DNA of 64,000 nucleotides, from positions 310,001-374,000 of the forward strand of contig JAFKKF010000006.1 of the NCBI GenBank assembly GCA_017305635.1. Direction: 5' to 3'. The notes under the pieces were generated by a model that was given only the letters and a program-made list of their open reading frames with translations, made no database searches and had not been told where the DNA came from. The position numbers were made by a program, and so were the translations under genes. This DNA comes from Hyphomicrobiales bacterium (GTDB lineage Bacteria > Pseudomonadota > Alphaproteobacteria > Rhizobiales > Kaistiaceae). Below, piece by piece: positions 32,850-41,087 of the stretch. Numbering within the stretch: position 1 is the first letter of the stretch; each line of letters starts with the position of its first letter.

Positions 32850-33514
32850 GCAAGGTGCCGGAAGGCCGGCGATCCTCGGCCCGCTTCCTCGCCCGCATGC
32901 TGCCGGGCGCCGTCGCCGCGCCGGCCGCCGCTTTGGTCACGCCCTGCCTGGCGGTCGCGAAGCGCGCGCCGCCGAAGGGCCGCGGCTGGGTGCACGAGAT
33001 CCTCTTCGAAGGCGCGCGCCTGCAGGTCGAGGTCGAGAAGGGTCGTGTCGCGCTCCGTGACGCGTCGGGCGAGGTGGCGACGAAGACCTTCGCCCGCATC
33101 GCACGGGCCGCCGCTTCCCTGCCGGTGAACCGTGCCGTCATCGACGGCATCGCGGTGGTGCAGCGGCCGGGTGGCGCCAGCGATCGCGCGCTCCTCGATG
33201 CCGAGCTCGCCGCGGGCCATGGCGAGCGCATCGTCCTCTTCGCCTTCGATCTCCTCCACCTCGACGGCTTCGATATCCGCGCGGCGCCGCTCGCGGAGCG
33301 GAAGCGCGTCCTCGCAGCCCTGCTCGCGGAGGCGGCCTTGCCGGCGATCGCATTCAGTGCCGATGCGGAAGGCGACGGTCGCGACTTCCGGTCCGAGGTC
33401 GAGGCGATGGGCCTTGCCGGCATGGTCTCGAAGCGCGCCGATGCGCCCTATGCCTCCGGCGCCAGCGGCGACTGGGTCAGGGTGCGCGTTTCCCCGAAGC
33501 CTCGCCGCGCCTGA
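32846..33514 (+). CDS. LigD-type DNA ligase domain protein lacking the catalytic lysine
   Basis: A 222-residue protein similar to the adenylation domain of LigD-type ATP-dependent ligases: GRGWVHEILFEGARLQVEVEKG, FAFDLLHLDGFDIRAAPLAERKRVL and MVSKRADAPYASGASGDWVRVRV. In active ligases the first segment is HEIKFDGYR; here the nucleotidyl-accepting Lys is Leu53 and the following Asp is Glu. The motif-IV Glu (EG.V.K) is Ala, giving AGMVSKR. It should therefore not form ligase-AMP. It lies four bases inside the oxidase gene end (ATGA) and has no OB-fold domain or Ku partner. Perhaps a degraded ligase or a binding-only protein. No signal peptide is convincing. Confidence 0.7.
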   Translation: MSKVPEGRRSSARFLARMLPGAVAAPAAALVTPCLAVAKRAPPKGRGWVHEILFEGARLQVEVEKGRVALRDASGEVATKTFARIARAAASLPVNRAVIDGIAVVQRPGGASDRALLDAELAAGHGERIVLFAFDLLHLDGFDIRAAPLAERKRVLAALLAEAALPAIAFSADAEGDGRDFRSEVEAMGLAGMVSKRADAPYASGASGDWVRVRVSPKPRRA

Positions 33515-33517
33515 CCG

Positions 33518-35395
33518 CTACGTTTCGCGCGGTTCCTCCGAACCGTCGGGAGAAGTCATCGTACCGCTCGCCATCAGCTCCCAGAGCTGGTCGGCGGCGA
33601 GATGGGCGACCGGGCCGTCATAGACGACGCGGCCATGGCTCAGCACCACGATGCGGTCGGCAAGGGCGCGCACGGTGCCGAGGTCGTGGGTGATGAGGAT
33701 CACGCCGGTGCCGGCAGCGGCGATGGAGCGGATCAGGCGGGCGACCTGCGCGGTCTGCTTGACGCCCAGCGCTGCCGTCGGCTCGTCGAGGCAGATCAGC
33801 CTGACGTGCTCGCCGAGCGAACGGGCGATCGCCACCGACTGCCGCTGTCCGCCGGAGAGGCCGCGCACGAGGAGGCCGTAGTCGCTGAGGGCGACGCCGA
33901 GCGAGGCAAGGCGCGAGCGCGCGTCGCGCTCGGCCGTGGCGTCGTCGCGCACGGGAAGGAAGCCGAGCCAGCGCCGGGTTTTCTCGCGGCCGAGCATCAT
34001 GTTGTGGGTGACGCTGAGGTTCGGGCAGAGCGCGAGGTCCTGGTAGACCGTCTCGATGCCGGCAGCGCGCGCGTCCTGCGGGCTGCGGAAGTGCACGGCG
34101 CGGCCGTCGAGCTCCATCGCCCCGCCATCCGGCCGGATGGCGCCCGATATGATCTTGACCAGCGTCGACTTGCCGGCGCCGTTGTCGCCGAGCAGGCAGA
34201 CGATCTCGCCCTTCGCCACCTTGAACGTGCCGTTCTCCAGTGCGGTCAGCGCGCCGTAGGATTTCTGCGCGCCGGTGACCGAGAAGGCGGGAGTTGCGTC
34301 CCTCGGCGCCGCCCGGCCGTCGGCGCCGCCCGCCTCGGCGGCCCGTGCCGGTGCGATGCTGGTGAAGGTCGAGGCGTTCCGCTGGGCACGGCGCCGGCGG
34401 AACGCGACCGCCGCCTGGTCGGCGACGAGGGCGAGGAGCAGCATGCTGCCGACCGATATCTGCTGCCACCAGGATTGCAGTCCCATGAAGATGAGGCCCG
34501 CATTCAGGATGCCGATGGTGGCGACGCCGATGGCGATGCCGAGCGGGCGCCCGGCGCCGCCGTTGAACGCGACGCCGCCGAGGATGGCGGCGGTGAGCAC
34601 GTCGAGCTCGAAGCGCACGCCGATGGTCGGCGTGATGCTGCCGAGGCGGCCGGCGATCAGCACGGCGACGAGGCCGATGAGGAGTCCGTTGACGGTGTAG
34701 AGACCGACCACCGTGCGTCCCACCGGCACGCCGCAGAGCTCGGCCGCGCGCGCGTCGCCGCCGATGGCGTAGATGCGCAGGCCCGTCACCGTCCTGGTGA
34801 GGAGGAGCGCCCCGATGACGAAGACGGCGATGGCGATGAGCACCGAATACTGGATGCCGGCGATCTTGCCGCGCCCGATCTCCAGCAGGAAGGGCGGGAA
34901 GCCGTAGACCGCGACGCTGCTGATCACGTAGGCCGAGCCGCCATAGATGGCGAGCATGGCAAGCGTGACGATGAGCGGCGAGATGGCGAGCTTCCGGACG
35001 AGCACGCCGTTGATGAAGCCGAGCAGCGCCCCGAGCGCGAGGCCGGCGGCGATGGCGGCGGTCGAATCGCCGGTCAGCACCGCGACCTTGGCGATGATGA
35101 TGCCGATGAGCGCCACCATGCTGCCGATCGAGAGATCCACGTAGCCGGCGATGAGCAACGCCGACGTGCCGAGCACGGCGACCAGGATCGAGGTCGAGTT
35201 GACCGCGATGGCGATGAAGTTGTCGAGGCGGAAGAAGGAGGGGCTCAGCGCCGAGAAGAGCGCCACCAGGGCGATGGCGACGAGAGCGAGGCCGATGCGC
35301 CCCGACGCCTCGCCCGGCGCCCTTGTGCCCGAGCGGAGGGCGAAACTGGTCTCGGCGCTGGGCGTCGCCGCCAAGGTGATCTCCGGTGCCATCAT
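33518..35395 (-). CDS. Sugar ABC transporter permease-ATPase fusion (CUT2/Frc-like)
   Basis: A 625-residue fusion. Residues 25-335 are a CUT2 ribose-type permease (FSALSPSFFRLDNFIAIAVNSTSILVAVLG, SIGSMVALIGIIIAKV, AILGGVAFNGGAGRPLG) with about eight or nine membrane segments. After a charged linker, residues about 375-615 are a single nucleotide-binding domain: Walker A LLGDNGAGKS, signature GLSGGQRQSVAIARSL, Walker B LICLDEPTAALG and the switch VILITHDL. CUT2 ATPases usually carry two such domains; single-domain FrcA of the fructose system is the nearest known arrangement, with permease separate. The binding protein is upstream. Confidence 0.85.
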   Translation of the reverse strand: MMAPEITLAATPSAETSFALRSGTRAPGEASGRIGLALVAIALVALFSALSPSFFRLDNFIAIAVNSTSILVAVLGTSALLIAGYVDLSIGSMVALIGIIIAKVAVLTGDSTAAIAAGLALGALLGFINGVLVRKLAISPLIVTLAMLAIYGGSAYVISSVAVYGFPPFLLEIGRGKIAGIQYSVLIAIAVFVIGALLLTRTVTGLRIYAIGGDARAAELCGVPVGRTVVGLYTVNGLLIGLVAVLIAGRLGSITPTIGVRFELDVLTAAILGGVAFNGGAGRPLGIAIGVATIGILNAGLIFMGLQSWWQQISVGSMLLLALVADQAAVAFRRRRAQRNASTFTSIAPARAAEAGGADGRAAPRDATPAFSVTGAQKSYGALTALENGTFKVAKGEIVCLLGDNGAGKSTLVKIISGAIRPDGGAMELDGRAVHFRSPQDARAAGIETVYQDLALCPNLSVTHNMMLGREKTRRWLGFLPVRDDATAERDARSRLASLGVALSDYGLLVRGLSGGQRQSVAIARSLGEHVRLICLDEPTAALGVKQTAQVARLIRSIAAAGTGVILITHDLGTVRALADRIVVLSHGRVVYDGPVAHLAADQLWELMASGTMTSPDGSEEPRET

Positions 35396-35414
35396 CGTCC
35401 TTCCTGATGAAGAA

Positions 35415-35450
35415 CGGCCGGCCATCCGCCCGAAAGGCGAAGGCCGGCCG
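35415..35450 (-). promoter_or_regulatory. Intercistronic hairpin between binding protein and permease-ATPase
   Basis: CGGCCGGCC at 35415-35423 pairs perfectly with GGCCGGCCG at 35442-35450, and CCGCC/GGCG inside extends the stem. It lies in the 83-base gap between the binding-protein stop and the fusion gene. Such hairpins after binding-protein genes protect the upstream mRNA or cause partial termination, giving an excess of binding protein. Confidence 0.5.
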
Positions 35451-35478
35451 CGGCGTATCGGTCGCGCTCGCGCTCGTC

Positions 35479-36648
35479 CTACGGCTTGTATTCGGACGAC
35501 CAGGGGAAGTTCACGTACTGGTCGCGCGTATCGTAGCAGATGTTGCCGTACATCTTCAGGTAGGCGTCGCGGCGTGCGGCGTCCTTGTAGACCGCCGCCG
35601 GGTCGGCGAGGTCCTTCTCGTACTGGGCGAGGTTCTCGCTGGTCAGCACCGTCGGCAGGATGTCGGTGCCCTGCGGGATGCTCTTGCCTTCCAGCCAGTC
35701 GGCGGCGTGCTGGCCGAGGGCGTAGCCGAAGACCGGCGAGGAGAGCGCGACGCTCGCCTTGTAGGGGCCGTCGCCCTTCTTGATCTCCGACACCGCCTCG
35801 GGCTCGCCGTCGATGCCGCCGAGGAACTGATCGGGCCGGGCCTTGCCGGCGGCTTCGAGCGCGGCGAGCGCACCAAGGACGACCGTATCGGCACCGAGCA
35901 CGACGTCGACGTCCGGGTGGGCCTGGAGAATGGTGTTCATCGTCGCGAAGCCGCCCTCCTTGTTGACCGGGTTGGGCGTGATGTCGGCGACGATGGTGAC
36001 GCCGGGGAGCGTCTTCATCACGTCGCGGAAGGCCTTGAAGCGCGGCGCCAGGAACTCGATCTGGTCCTGGGTCAGGAGGACGACGTTCGCCTTGCCGCCG
36101 AGCTTCTCGTTGATATAGGTGGCGGCGAGGTCGGCGAGGCGCTTGCCGGTCTCGTATTGCGGGGCGTTGAGGAGCTCGATCGCCGGCGGCGGCACGATGG
36201 TCGAAACATAGCCGCCCGACCACATCACCTCCTGAAGGCTGTGGGCGAGGGAGGCCGGATCGACCGGGGCCGCGACCACCGCGCCGACCTTGGCGGCGAG
36301 CAGGAGTTGCACCTGCTCGACCATCTTGGCGGCGTCGTTGTTGGCGAGCGCCTTCTGGTATTCGAGCCCGCGGTCCTTCGCCGCCATGGCGAGGCCGTGG
36401 TCGACGCCCTGCATGAACTCGCGCTCGTTGTCCTGGGCGAAGGCGAGCACCTTGGTCAGCCCGGGCGGCGGCTTGCAGGCGGGCGCATCCGGATTGAAGG
36501 GCGGGAAGACTGTCTGCGTGGTGATGCCGGGCGGGCCGTCGTCGGCGCGGGCGCCGGTGCTCGCGGCCGCCATGAGGCCGAAGGCAAGCAAGGCGGCGGC
36601 GGGCAGCGCGGCGAGCGCAAGCCGGCGAGACGGAGCGGTGATTGCCAT
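35479..36648 (-). CDS. Sugar ABC transporter substrate-binding protein (ribose family)
   Basis: A 389-residue periplasmic binding protein with signal peptide (residues 1-35, LALAALPAAALLAFGLMAAASTGARA). The two lobes read VLAFAQDNEREFMQGVDHGLAMAAKDRGLEY, AAKVGAVVAAPVDPASLAHSLQ, FLAPRFKAFRDVMKTLPGV and DVDVVLGADTVVLGALAALEAAGK, typical of the type I (ribose/CUT2) family. ATG at 36648 has GGGAGGAACTGG in front. It pairs with the permease-ATPase fusion. A ROK-type operator-like palindrome lies 123 bases upstream. Confidence 0.87.
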   Translation of the reverse strand: MAITAPSRRLALAALPAAALLAFGLMAAASTGARADDGPPGITTQTVFPPFNPDAPACKPPPGLTKVLAFAQDNEREFMQGVDHGLAMAAKDRGLEYQKALANNDAAKMVEQVQLLLAAKVGAVVAAPVDPASLAHSLQEVMWSGGYVSTIVPPPAIELLNAPQYETGKRLADLAATYINEKLGGKANVVLLTQDQIEFLAPRFKAFRDVMKTLPGVTIVADITPNPVNKEGGFATMNTILQAHPDVDVVLGADTVVLGALAALEAAGKARPDQFLGGIDGEPEAVSEIKKGDGPYKASVALSSPVFGYALGQHAADWLEGKSIPQGTDILPTVLTSENLAQYEKDLADPAAVYKDAARRDAYLKMYGNICYDTRDQYVNFPWSSEYKP

Positions 36649-36770
36649 GTCCAGTTCCTCCCTGTTGTCAGGCAGCGCCTCCTGCCGGCGGGGTTGCTCC
36701 CCTTCCATCCCGGCAGTCGCGGCCTGCGGTTCTCCCGCGCCGACTATCCGACCAGAGGCGACGCGAGTCA

Positions 36771-36793
36771 AATTTTTTCCAGTGGAGTTAATT
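36771..36793. promoter_or_regulatory. Imperfect palindrome, candidate ROK-regulator operator (copy 1)
   Basis: A 23-base imperfect palindrome, AATTTTTTCCAGTGG then AGTTAATT, centred on CCAGTGG. It matches the copy at 37520-37542 at 18 of 23 positions. It overlaps the last codons of the SGNH hydrolase gene and stands 123 bases before the binding-protein start, so it probably controls the transporter genes. Confidence 0.6.
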
Positions 36794-37486
36794 AGTCCGC
36801 CGGCGGCGACCCGGCTTCCTTGCCGCGGGGGCGGCGTCGCCGAGCAGGGCGCGGAGCCGTTCCGCGACCGCGCCCGCCAGAGCGCGCTGCGAATCCTCGT
36901 CGAGATGGATGCCGTCGACGGCGCTCGATTCGGCTAGCGTGCCGGCGTCGAGGAAGGGGACGTTGCAGCGCGCCGCGACCTCCCTGAAGCGCGGGGCGAA
37001 TTCGCGCGACTTCGCGGCGCCGCCCGCGAACATCTCGCCGAGCCATCCGACCTCGAGGATGGCGGGTGGCGCGATCACCATGACGGCCGGCGCCGCGCCG
37101 CCGGGACCGGCCTCGCTCTTCTGCACCGCCTTGACCAGGACTTCCACGGAATCCGCGATATCCCCGGGGCTTGCACCGAAGCGGTGCTTGAGGTCGTTGG
37201 TGCCCAGCATGATGATGACGAGATCGATCGGCATGTGGGATTCGAGGCAGACCGGCAGCGCCCGCAGGCCGTTCTTGTGGGCGCCCTCGATGGGGTCGTC
37301 GAAGACCGTGGTGCGGCTCGGATGCCCCTCCTCGACCACCTGCCATTCCGGCCCGAGCAGGCGCTGCAGGATGCCGGTCCAGCGGCGGGCCGGGGCGAAG
37401 CGATGGCGCCCGATGCGGGCGAGCGTCGGCACCGCCCCATAGGTGTTGGAATCGCCGAAGCAGAGAATCGTCCTTGGTCCGGTCAA
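36788..37486 (-). CDS. SGNH/GDSL hydrolase
   Basis: A 232-residue cytosolic SGNH-family esterase. Block I is LCFGDSNTYG with the nucleophile Ser, block III is IIMLGTNDLKHRFG, and block V is DGIHLDEDSQRAL with catalytic Asp and His. The start is TTG; I prefer the one at 37486, six bases after GGGGAGGA, over the TTG two codons earlier. It sits between the ROK regulator and the sugar-binding protein and probably removes acetyl or other acyl groups from an imported sugar. The C-terminus is basic (RKPGRRRR). Confidence 0.82.
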   Translation of the reverse strand: MTGPRTILCFGDSNTYGAVPTLARIGRHRFAPARRWTGILQRLLGPEWQVVEEGHPSRTTVFDDPIEGAHKNGLRALPVCLESHMPIDLVIIMLGTNDLKHRFGASPGDIADSVEVLVKAVQKSEAGPGGAAPAVMVIAPPAILEVGWLGEMFAGGAAKSREFAPRFREVAARCNVPFLDAGTLAESSAVDGIHLDEDSQRALAGAVAERLRALLGDAAPAARKPGRRRRTN

Positions 37487-37519
37487 CGCCAATCCTCCCC
37501 AAGCAGGCAGAAGCCAGCT

Positions 37520-37542
37520 ACCTTTTTCCAGCGGAATTAGTT
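37520..37542. promoter_or_regulatory. Candidate ROK-regulator operator (copy 2)
   Basis: ACCTTTTTCCAGCGG followed by AATTAGTT reproduces 18 of the 23 positions of the site at 36771-36793. It lies between the divergent SGNH hydrolase and ROK genes, 34 and 59 bases from their starts, the right place for control of both and for autoregulation. Confidence 0.6.
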
Positions 37543-37600
37543 ATTCATCATCGGCCGCGCCGATCAAGAGGGCGCGGCGCAAGGCAGGGCAGGGTCGGAC

Positions 37601-38824
37601 GTGACGGGCAGCACCTTCTTCAGCGTCGCGAAGATTCCGGATGGCGGCAGCGGCGGCACGACGCAGGCGGAGACGCGCCTCTACAACGAGCGCCTCGTCC
37701 TCTCGCTGATCCGGCGCCACGGCCAGCTCTCCAAGTCCGACCTGACGCGCCTCACCGGCCTTGCCGCGCAGACGCTGACCACGCTCGTCAACCGGGCCAC
37801 CGACAGCCAGCTCCTCGTCCGCCGCGAGCCGCTTCGCGGCCGGCTCGGGCAGCCATCGGTCCCCTATGCGCTCAATCCGGAGGGCGCCCATGCCTTCGGC
37901 CTGAAGATCGACCATCGCAGCGCCGACCTGGTCCTGGTCAATTTCACCGGCGACGTCGTCGCCCTCGAGCGGACGACCTTCGCCCTTCCCAGCCCGCGCG
38001 AGATCGTCGGCTTCGCGCGTGGCGCCATCGCCCGCATCTGCCGCCGGCATCGGGCGATCGCGGCCGACCGCATTGCCGGCCTCGGCATCGCCTCGCCCTT
38101 CTATCATGGCGAGGCGGGTGGCGACGGCGACAGCCGGCTCGACGAATGGAAGCAGGTGGACGTGCGGGCCGAGCTCGACGGCTTGTTCGACTGGCCGGTC
38201 TATCTCTTCAATGACGGCACGGTCTCGGCGGGTGCCGAGCTGATGTTCGGCGCCGGGCTCGGGCGCGCCGATTTCCTCTATGCCTATGTCGGCCACATGA
38301 TCGGCGGCGGCCTGGTGCTCGACCGGCATCTCTTCCCCGGCCGCAACAAGCTCGCCGGGGCGATCGGCGCCATGCCGGTGCCGGGCCGCAAGAACGGGGC
38401 GGCGACGCTCGGCGAGCGTGCCTCGCTGCGCGCCCTCGCCCGCCGCGCCGGATCGAAAGGCGACCTCGTCTGGTCGCCGGAGGGCGACTGGAGCACCCTC
38501 GGCCGGGACCTTGCGCAATGGATCGAGGAGCTCGCCGAAGGGCTCGTCCACGTGACGCGGAGCGTCGTCGCGCTGATCGATGTCGACGGCATCGTCGTCG
38601 ACGGCGCCGTGCCGCCGGCGGTGCGCAAGGAGATCGCCCGCCAGCTCCGCCGCGGGCTCGCCACCCGCTTCCTCGACCGGCCGGAGCCCTTCACGGTCGT
38701 GGAAGGATCGTTCGGCCACCTCGCCCCGGCGATAGGCGGCGCCAGCATTCCCCTCCTCGTCAAGTATTCGAACGACAAGGAGATCCTGTTCAAGGACGAC
38801 CGCGAGGCGGTGCGCCAGGCGTGA
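37601..38824 (+). CDS. ROK-family transcriptional regulator
   Basis: A 407-residue NagC/XylR-like regulator. Residues 25-85 carry a winged helix-turn-helix (LVLSLIRRHGQLSKSDLTRLTGLAAQTLTTLVNRATD). The remaining ROK fold has LGIASPFYHGEAGG, the sugar pocket YLFNDGTVSAGAELMFGAG and YAYVGHMIGGGLVLDRHLFPGRNKLAGAIG. The zinc-binding CxCGxxGC motif of ROK kinases is absent, as in several pure regulators. The GTG start has GGGCAGGGTCGGAC in front. It is divergent from the sugar ABC operon and likely represses it from two related sites, with the imported sugar as inducer. Confidence 0.85.
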   Translation: MTGSTFFSVAKIPDGGSGGTTQAETRLYNERLVLSLIRRHGQLSKSDLTRLTGLAAQTLTTLVNRATDSQLLVRREPLRGRLGQPSVPYALNPEGAHAFGLKIDHRSADLVLVNFTGDVVALERTTFALPSPREIVGFARGAIARICRRHRAIAADRIAGLGIASPFYHGEAGGDGDSRLDEWKQVDVRAELDGLFDWPVYLFNDGTVSAGAELMFGAGLGRADFLYAYVGHMIGGGLVLDRHLFPGRNKLAGAIGAMPVPGRKNGAATLGERASLRALARRAGSKGDLVWSPEGDWSTLGRDLAQWIEELAEGLVHVTRSVVALIDVDGIVVDGAVPPAVRKEIARQLRRGLATRFLDRPEPFTVVEGSFGHLAPAIGGASIPLLVKYSNDKEILFKDDREAVRQA

Positions 38825-38833
38825 GGCGGTCGC

Positions 38834-38860
38834 CCTGGCGGCGTCGGTCACGCCGCCAGG
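38834..38860. terminator. Bidirectional hairpin between convergent genes
   Basis: CCTGGCGGCGT (38834-38844) pairs perfectly with ACGCCGCCAGG (38850-38860) across a five-base loop. It lies between the ends of the ROK gene and the convergent binding-protein gene. No T-run follows, so termination may be weak or need Rho. Confidence 0.5.
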
Positions 38861-38879
38861 ACCGTCGGTCGGGGGTCGG

Positions 38880-39983
38880 CTACTTCACGCCCCAGATCTT
38901 CTTGTAGACGTCGCGATAGCCGTTGTCGGGGTCGAACACGTTGTCCGGGCCGCCGTCATAGGCGATGTTGTCAGCGGTCACGATGTGGATGCCCGAGACG
39001 TAGCCCGACCAGGGCTGCTTGGCCAAAGCGCGGTTCAGCTCGTCGATCAGCTGCCAGCCCTGCTCATGCAGCGGCTCCGGCACGGTGGCGAGCTGGTACT
39101 GCTTGGCCCGGATGCGCTGGAAGGCGGATTCCGACCCGTCGCCCGCCGAGATGTTCTTCGGCGTGTCGGCGCCGCCCTTGCCGGCGCTGGCGAGCGAGGG
39201 ACCCATGAAGTCATAGTAGAGGTCGTTGACCGCCAGCGAGTAGGTCCACTTGTCGCCGAAGCGCTGCAGGAGCGAGGTGGTCAGCTGCGGCATGCGGAGC
39301 GAGGCTTCCGTCATCGGCGAGTCCTCGAGGCTCAGCACCGTGCAGCCGCTGCACTTCTGGATCTCCGCCTCCATCATCTTCGCCTTGCCGATCGCCATGG
39401 CGTAGTTGGAATCGCCGAAGATGACGACGCCGGCCTTGCCGTCGGAATCGACGATGGCGAGGTCGGCCGCCGTGTTGGCGACGTCGAGGATGCGGGTGTT
39501 GACGTTGGCGAACATGCCGGTCGCCGCATCCGGGCCCGGCTCGATCGTGGCGTGCCAGCCGACGAACGGGATGCCGGCTTCCTTGACCGAGGCGAGCGCG
39601 GCGTTCTGCTCGATGGCGTCGAAGCCGGAGACGATGATGCCGTCCGGCTTCAAGGCGATCGCCTGGTTGAGGGCGGCGGTGCGGGTCGAAACCTGGCCCT
39701 GCCCGTCGATGACCTGCAGCGTCCAGCCGATCGCCGCGGCGGCCTCCTTGACGCCGTCGGCGACGCCCGAAGTGCCGCCGTTGCGGAGGTCGCCGGCGAC
39801 GTAGACGATGACCTTGCCGGGGGCGGCGGCCGGACCGGAGGTCGGCCCGTCCCAGGCGCCGGCGCGCTGGGTGGCGGCGGCGACGCGGGCCTTGGCCGCA
39901 TCCAGGAAATCGTCCGCATGCGCGCTGGCCGAGGCCGCGATCAACGCGACCGCGCCTGCCGTCAATAGTGAGAGTTTCTTCAT
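38880..39983 (-). CDS. Sugar ABC transporter substrate-binding protein (second system)
   Basis: A 367-residue periplasmic protein with signal peptide MKKLSLLTAGAVALIAASASAHA. Type I fold: VIVYVAGDLRNGGTSGVADGVKEAAAAIGW, LNQAIALKPDGIIVSGFDAIEQN, AGIPFVGWHATIEPGP, AVNDLYYDFM and NGYRDVYKKIWGVK. It ends the ATPase-permease-binding-protein operon; ATG overlaps the permease stop (ATGA). The usual order in CUT2 operons puts the binding protein first, so the order here is reversed. It has little similarity to the binding protein at 35479-36648, so a different sugar or inositol-like ligand is likely. Confidence 0.87.
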   Translation of the reverse strand: MKKLSLLTAGAVALIAASASAHADDFLDAAKARVAAATQRAGAWDGPTSGPAAAPGKVIVYVAGDLRNGGTSGVADGVKEAAAAIGWTLQVIDGQGQVSTRTAALNQAIALKPDGIIVSGFDAIEQNAALASVKEAGIPFVGWHATIEPGPDAATGMFANVNTRILDVANTAADLAIVDSDGKAGVVIFGDSNYAMAIGKAKMMEAEIQKCSGCTVLSLEDSPMTEASLRMPQLTTSLLQRFGDKWTYSLAVNDLYYDFMGPSLASAGKGGADTPKNISAGDGSESAFQRIRAKQYQLATVPEPLHEQGWQLIDELNRALAKQPWSGYVSGIHIVTADNIAYDGGPDNVFDPDNGYRDVYKKIWGVK

Positions 39984-41074
39984 ACCGTCTTTCCTCCCTG
40001 GGGTATCTGCGGCGACGTTGTGCCGCCGCTGGTTGAAGCCTGCTTGATATGCTGCGTGCCGACGCGGCGCCGCTGCGTGTAGGCGGCGATGCCTATGGCG
40101 ACGACGAGCGTGGTGCCGTTGAAGAAGGGCTCGACCCAGAACTGGCCGCCGAACTGCTGGATGCCGGATATGCCGATGGCGAGGATGATCACGCCGATGA
40201 TCGTGCCCCAGACGTTGAAGCGTCCCGGCTTGATGGTGGTGGAGCCGAGGAACACGCCGACGAGCGCGGGGAGCAGGAATTCGAGGCCGACGCTCGCCTG
40301 GCCGACGCGGAGCTTGGAGGCCAGCAGCACGCCCGCCACCGCCGTCAGCGTGCCCGAGGCGACGAAGGCGAGCATGGTGTAGCGGCGGACGGGAATGCCG
40401 TTCAGCGCGGCCGACTTGGGATTGGCGCCGATGGCGTAGAGGTAGCGGCCGATCGGCAGGTATTCGAGGATGAACCACAATACGACCGAGAGGACGAGCA
40501 CGTAGTAGCCGGTTATCGGCAGGCCGAAGACGCGGGCGCCGCTGATCGCCAGGAAGCCGTCGGGCAGGGTGCCGATGATCTGGTGGCCCTGGGAGTGCCA
40601 CATGGCGATGGCGTAGAGCACCGTGCCGGTGCCGAGCGTGGCGATGAAGCTGTCGATCTGGGCGACCTCGACCAGGAGGCCGTTGAGAAAACCGACGCCG
40701 GCGCCGAGCAGGAGCACGACGAGGACGGCGATCGGCCACGGCACGCCGAACCATTCCTGCAGGCTGATCACCAGCATGTGCCAGAGCACGATGCCGTAGC
40801 CGATGGTGAGGTCGATCTTGCCGGTGACCATGGGGATCAGGGCGGCGAGCGAGAGCGTCGCGATGATCGACTTGTCGGAGATGATCGAGCGGGCATTGAG
40901 CACGGTCGGGAAGGTCTGCGGCAGGAGGATCGAGAAGATCACCGCGAGCAGCACCGTCAGGATCACGAGGCCATAGACGGGCAGGAGCCGGACGATGCGC
41001 GCGCCGAGGGGCAACCCCCTCAATTCGGCGCGCGTCGGCTCCAACGCCGTCGTCTTGACCGAGTTGACCGCCAT
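39980..41074 (-). CDS. Sugar ABC transporter permease (CUT2 family)
   Basis: A 364-residue inner-membrane permease with about nine or ten hydrophobic segments. Family stretches are NARSIISDKSIIATLSLAALIPMVTGKIDLTIG, GVGFLNGLLVEVAQIDSFIATLGTGTVLYA and GRYLYAIGANPKSAALNGIPVRRY, the last being the cytoplasmic loop that meets the ATPase. The start ATG at 41074 follows GGGGAGGAATCC. It works with the ATPase encoded upstream and the binding protein downstream. Confidence 0.9.
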   Translation of the reverse strand: MAVNSVKTTALEPTRAELRGLPLGARIVRLLPVYGLVILTVLLAVIFSILLPQTFPTVLNARSIISDKSIIATLSLAALIPMVTGKIDLTIGYGIVLWHMLVISLQEWFGVPWPIAVLVVLLLGAGVGFLNGLLVEVAQIDSFIATLGTGTVLYAIAMWHSQGHQIIGTLPDGFLAISGARVFGLPITGYYVLVLSVVLWFILEYLPIGRYLYAIGANPKSAALNGIPVRRYTMLAFVASGTLTAVAGVLLASKLRVGQASVGLEFLLPALVGVFLGSTTIKPGRFNVWGTIIGVIILAIGISGIQQFGGQFWVEPFFNGTTLVVAIGIAAYTQRRRVGTQHIKQASTSGGTTSPQIPQGGKTV

Positions 41075-41087
41075 GGATTCCTCCCCT

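Noticed and set aside
35396-36223. In-frame upstream extension of the permease-ATPase fusion
   Set aside because: It overlaps the binding-protein gene in another frame and is Arg/Pro-rich noise; the ATG at 35395 has an AGGAAGGACG site.
37490-37492. First TTG as start of the SGNH hydrolase gene
   Set aside because: It stands one base after the AGGA of the ribosome-binding site, too close to be used; the second TTG at 37486 is at six bases.
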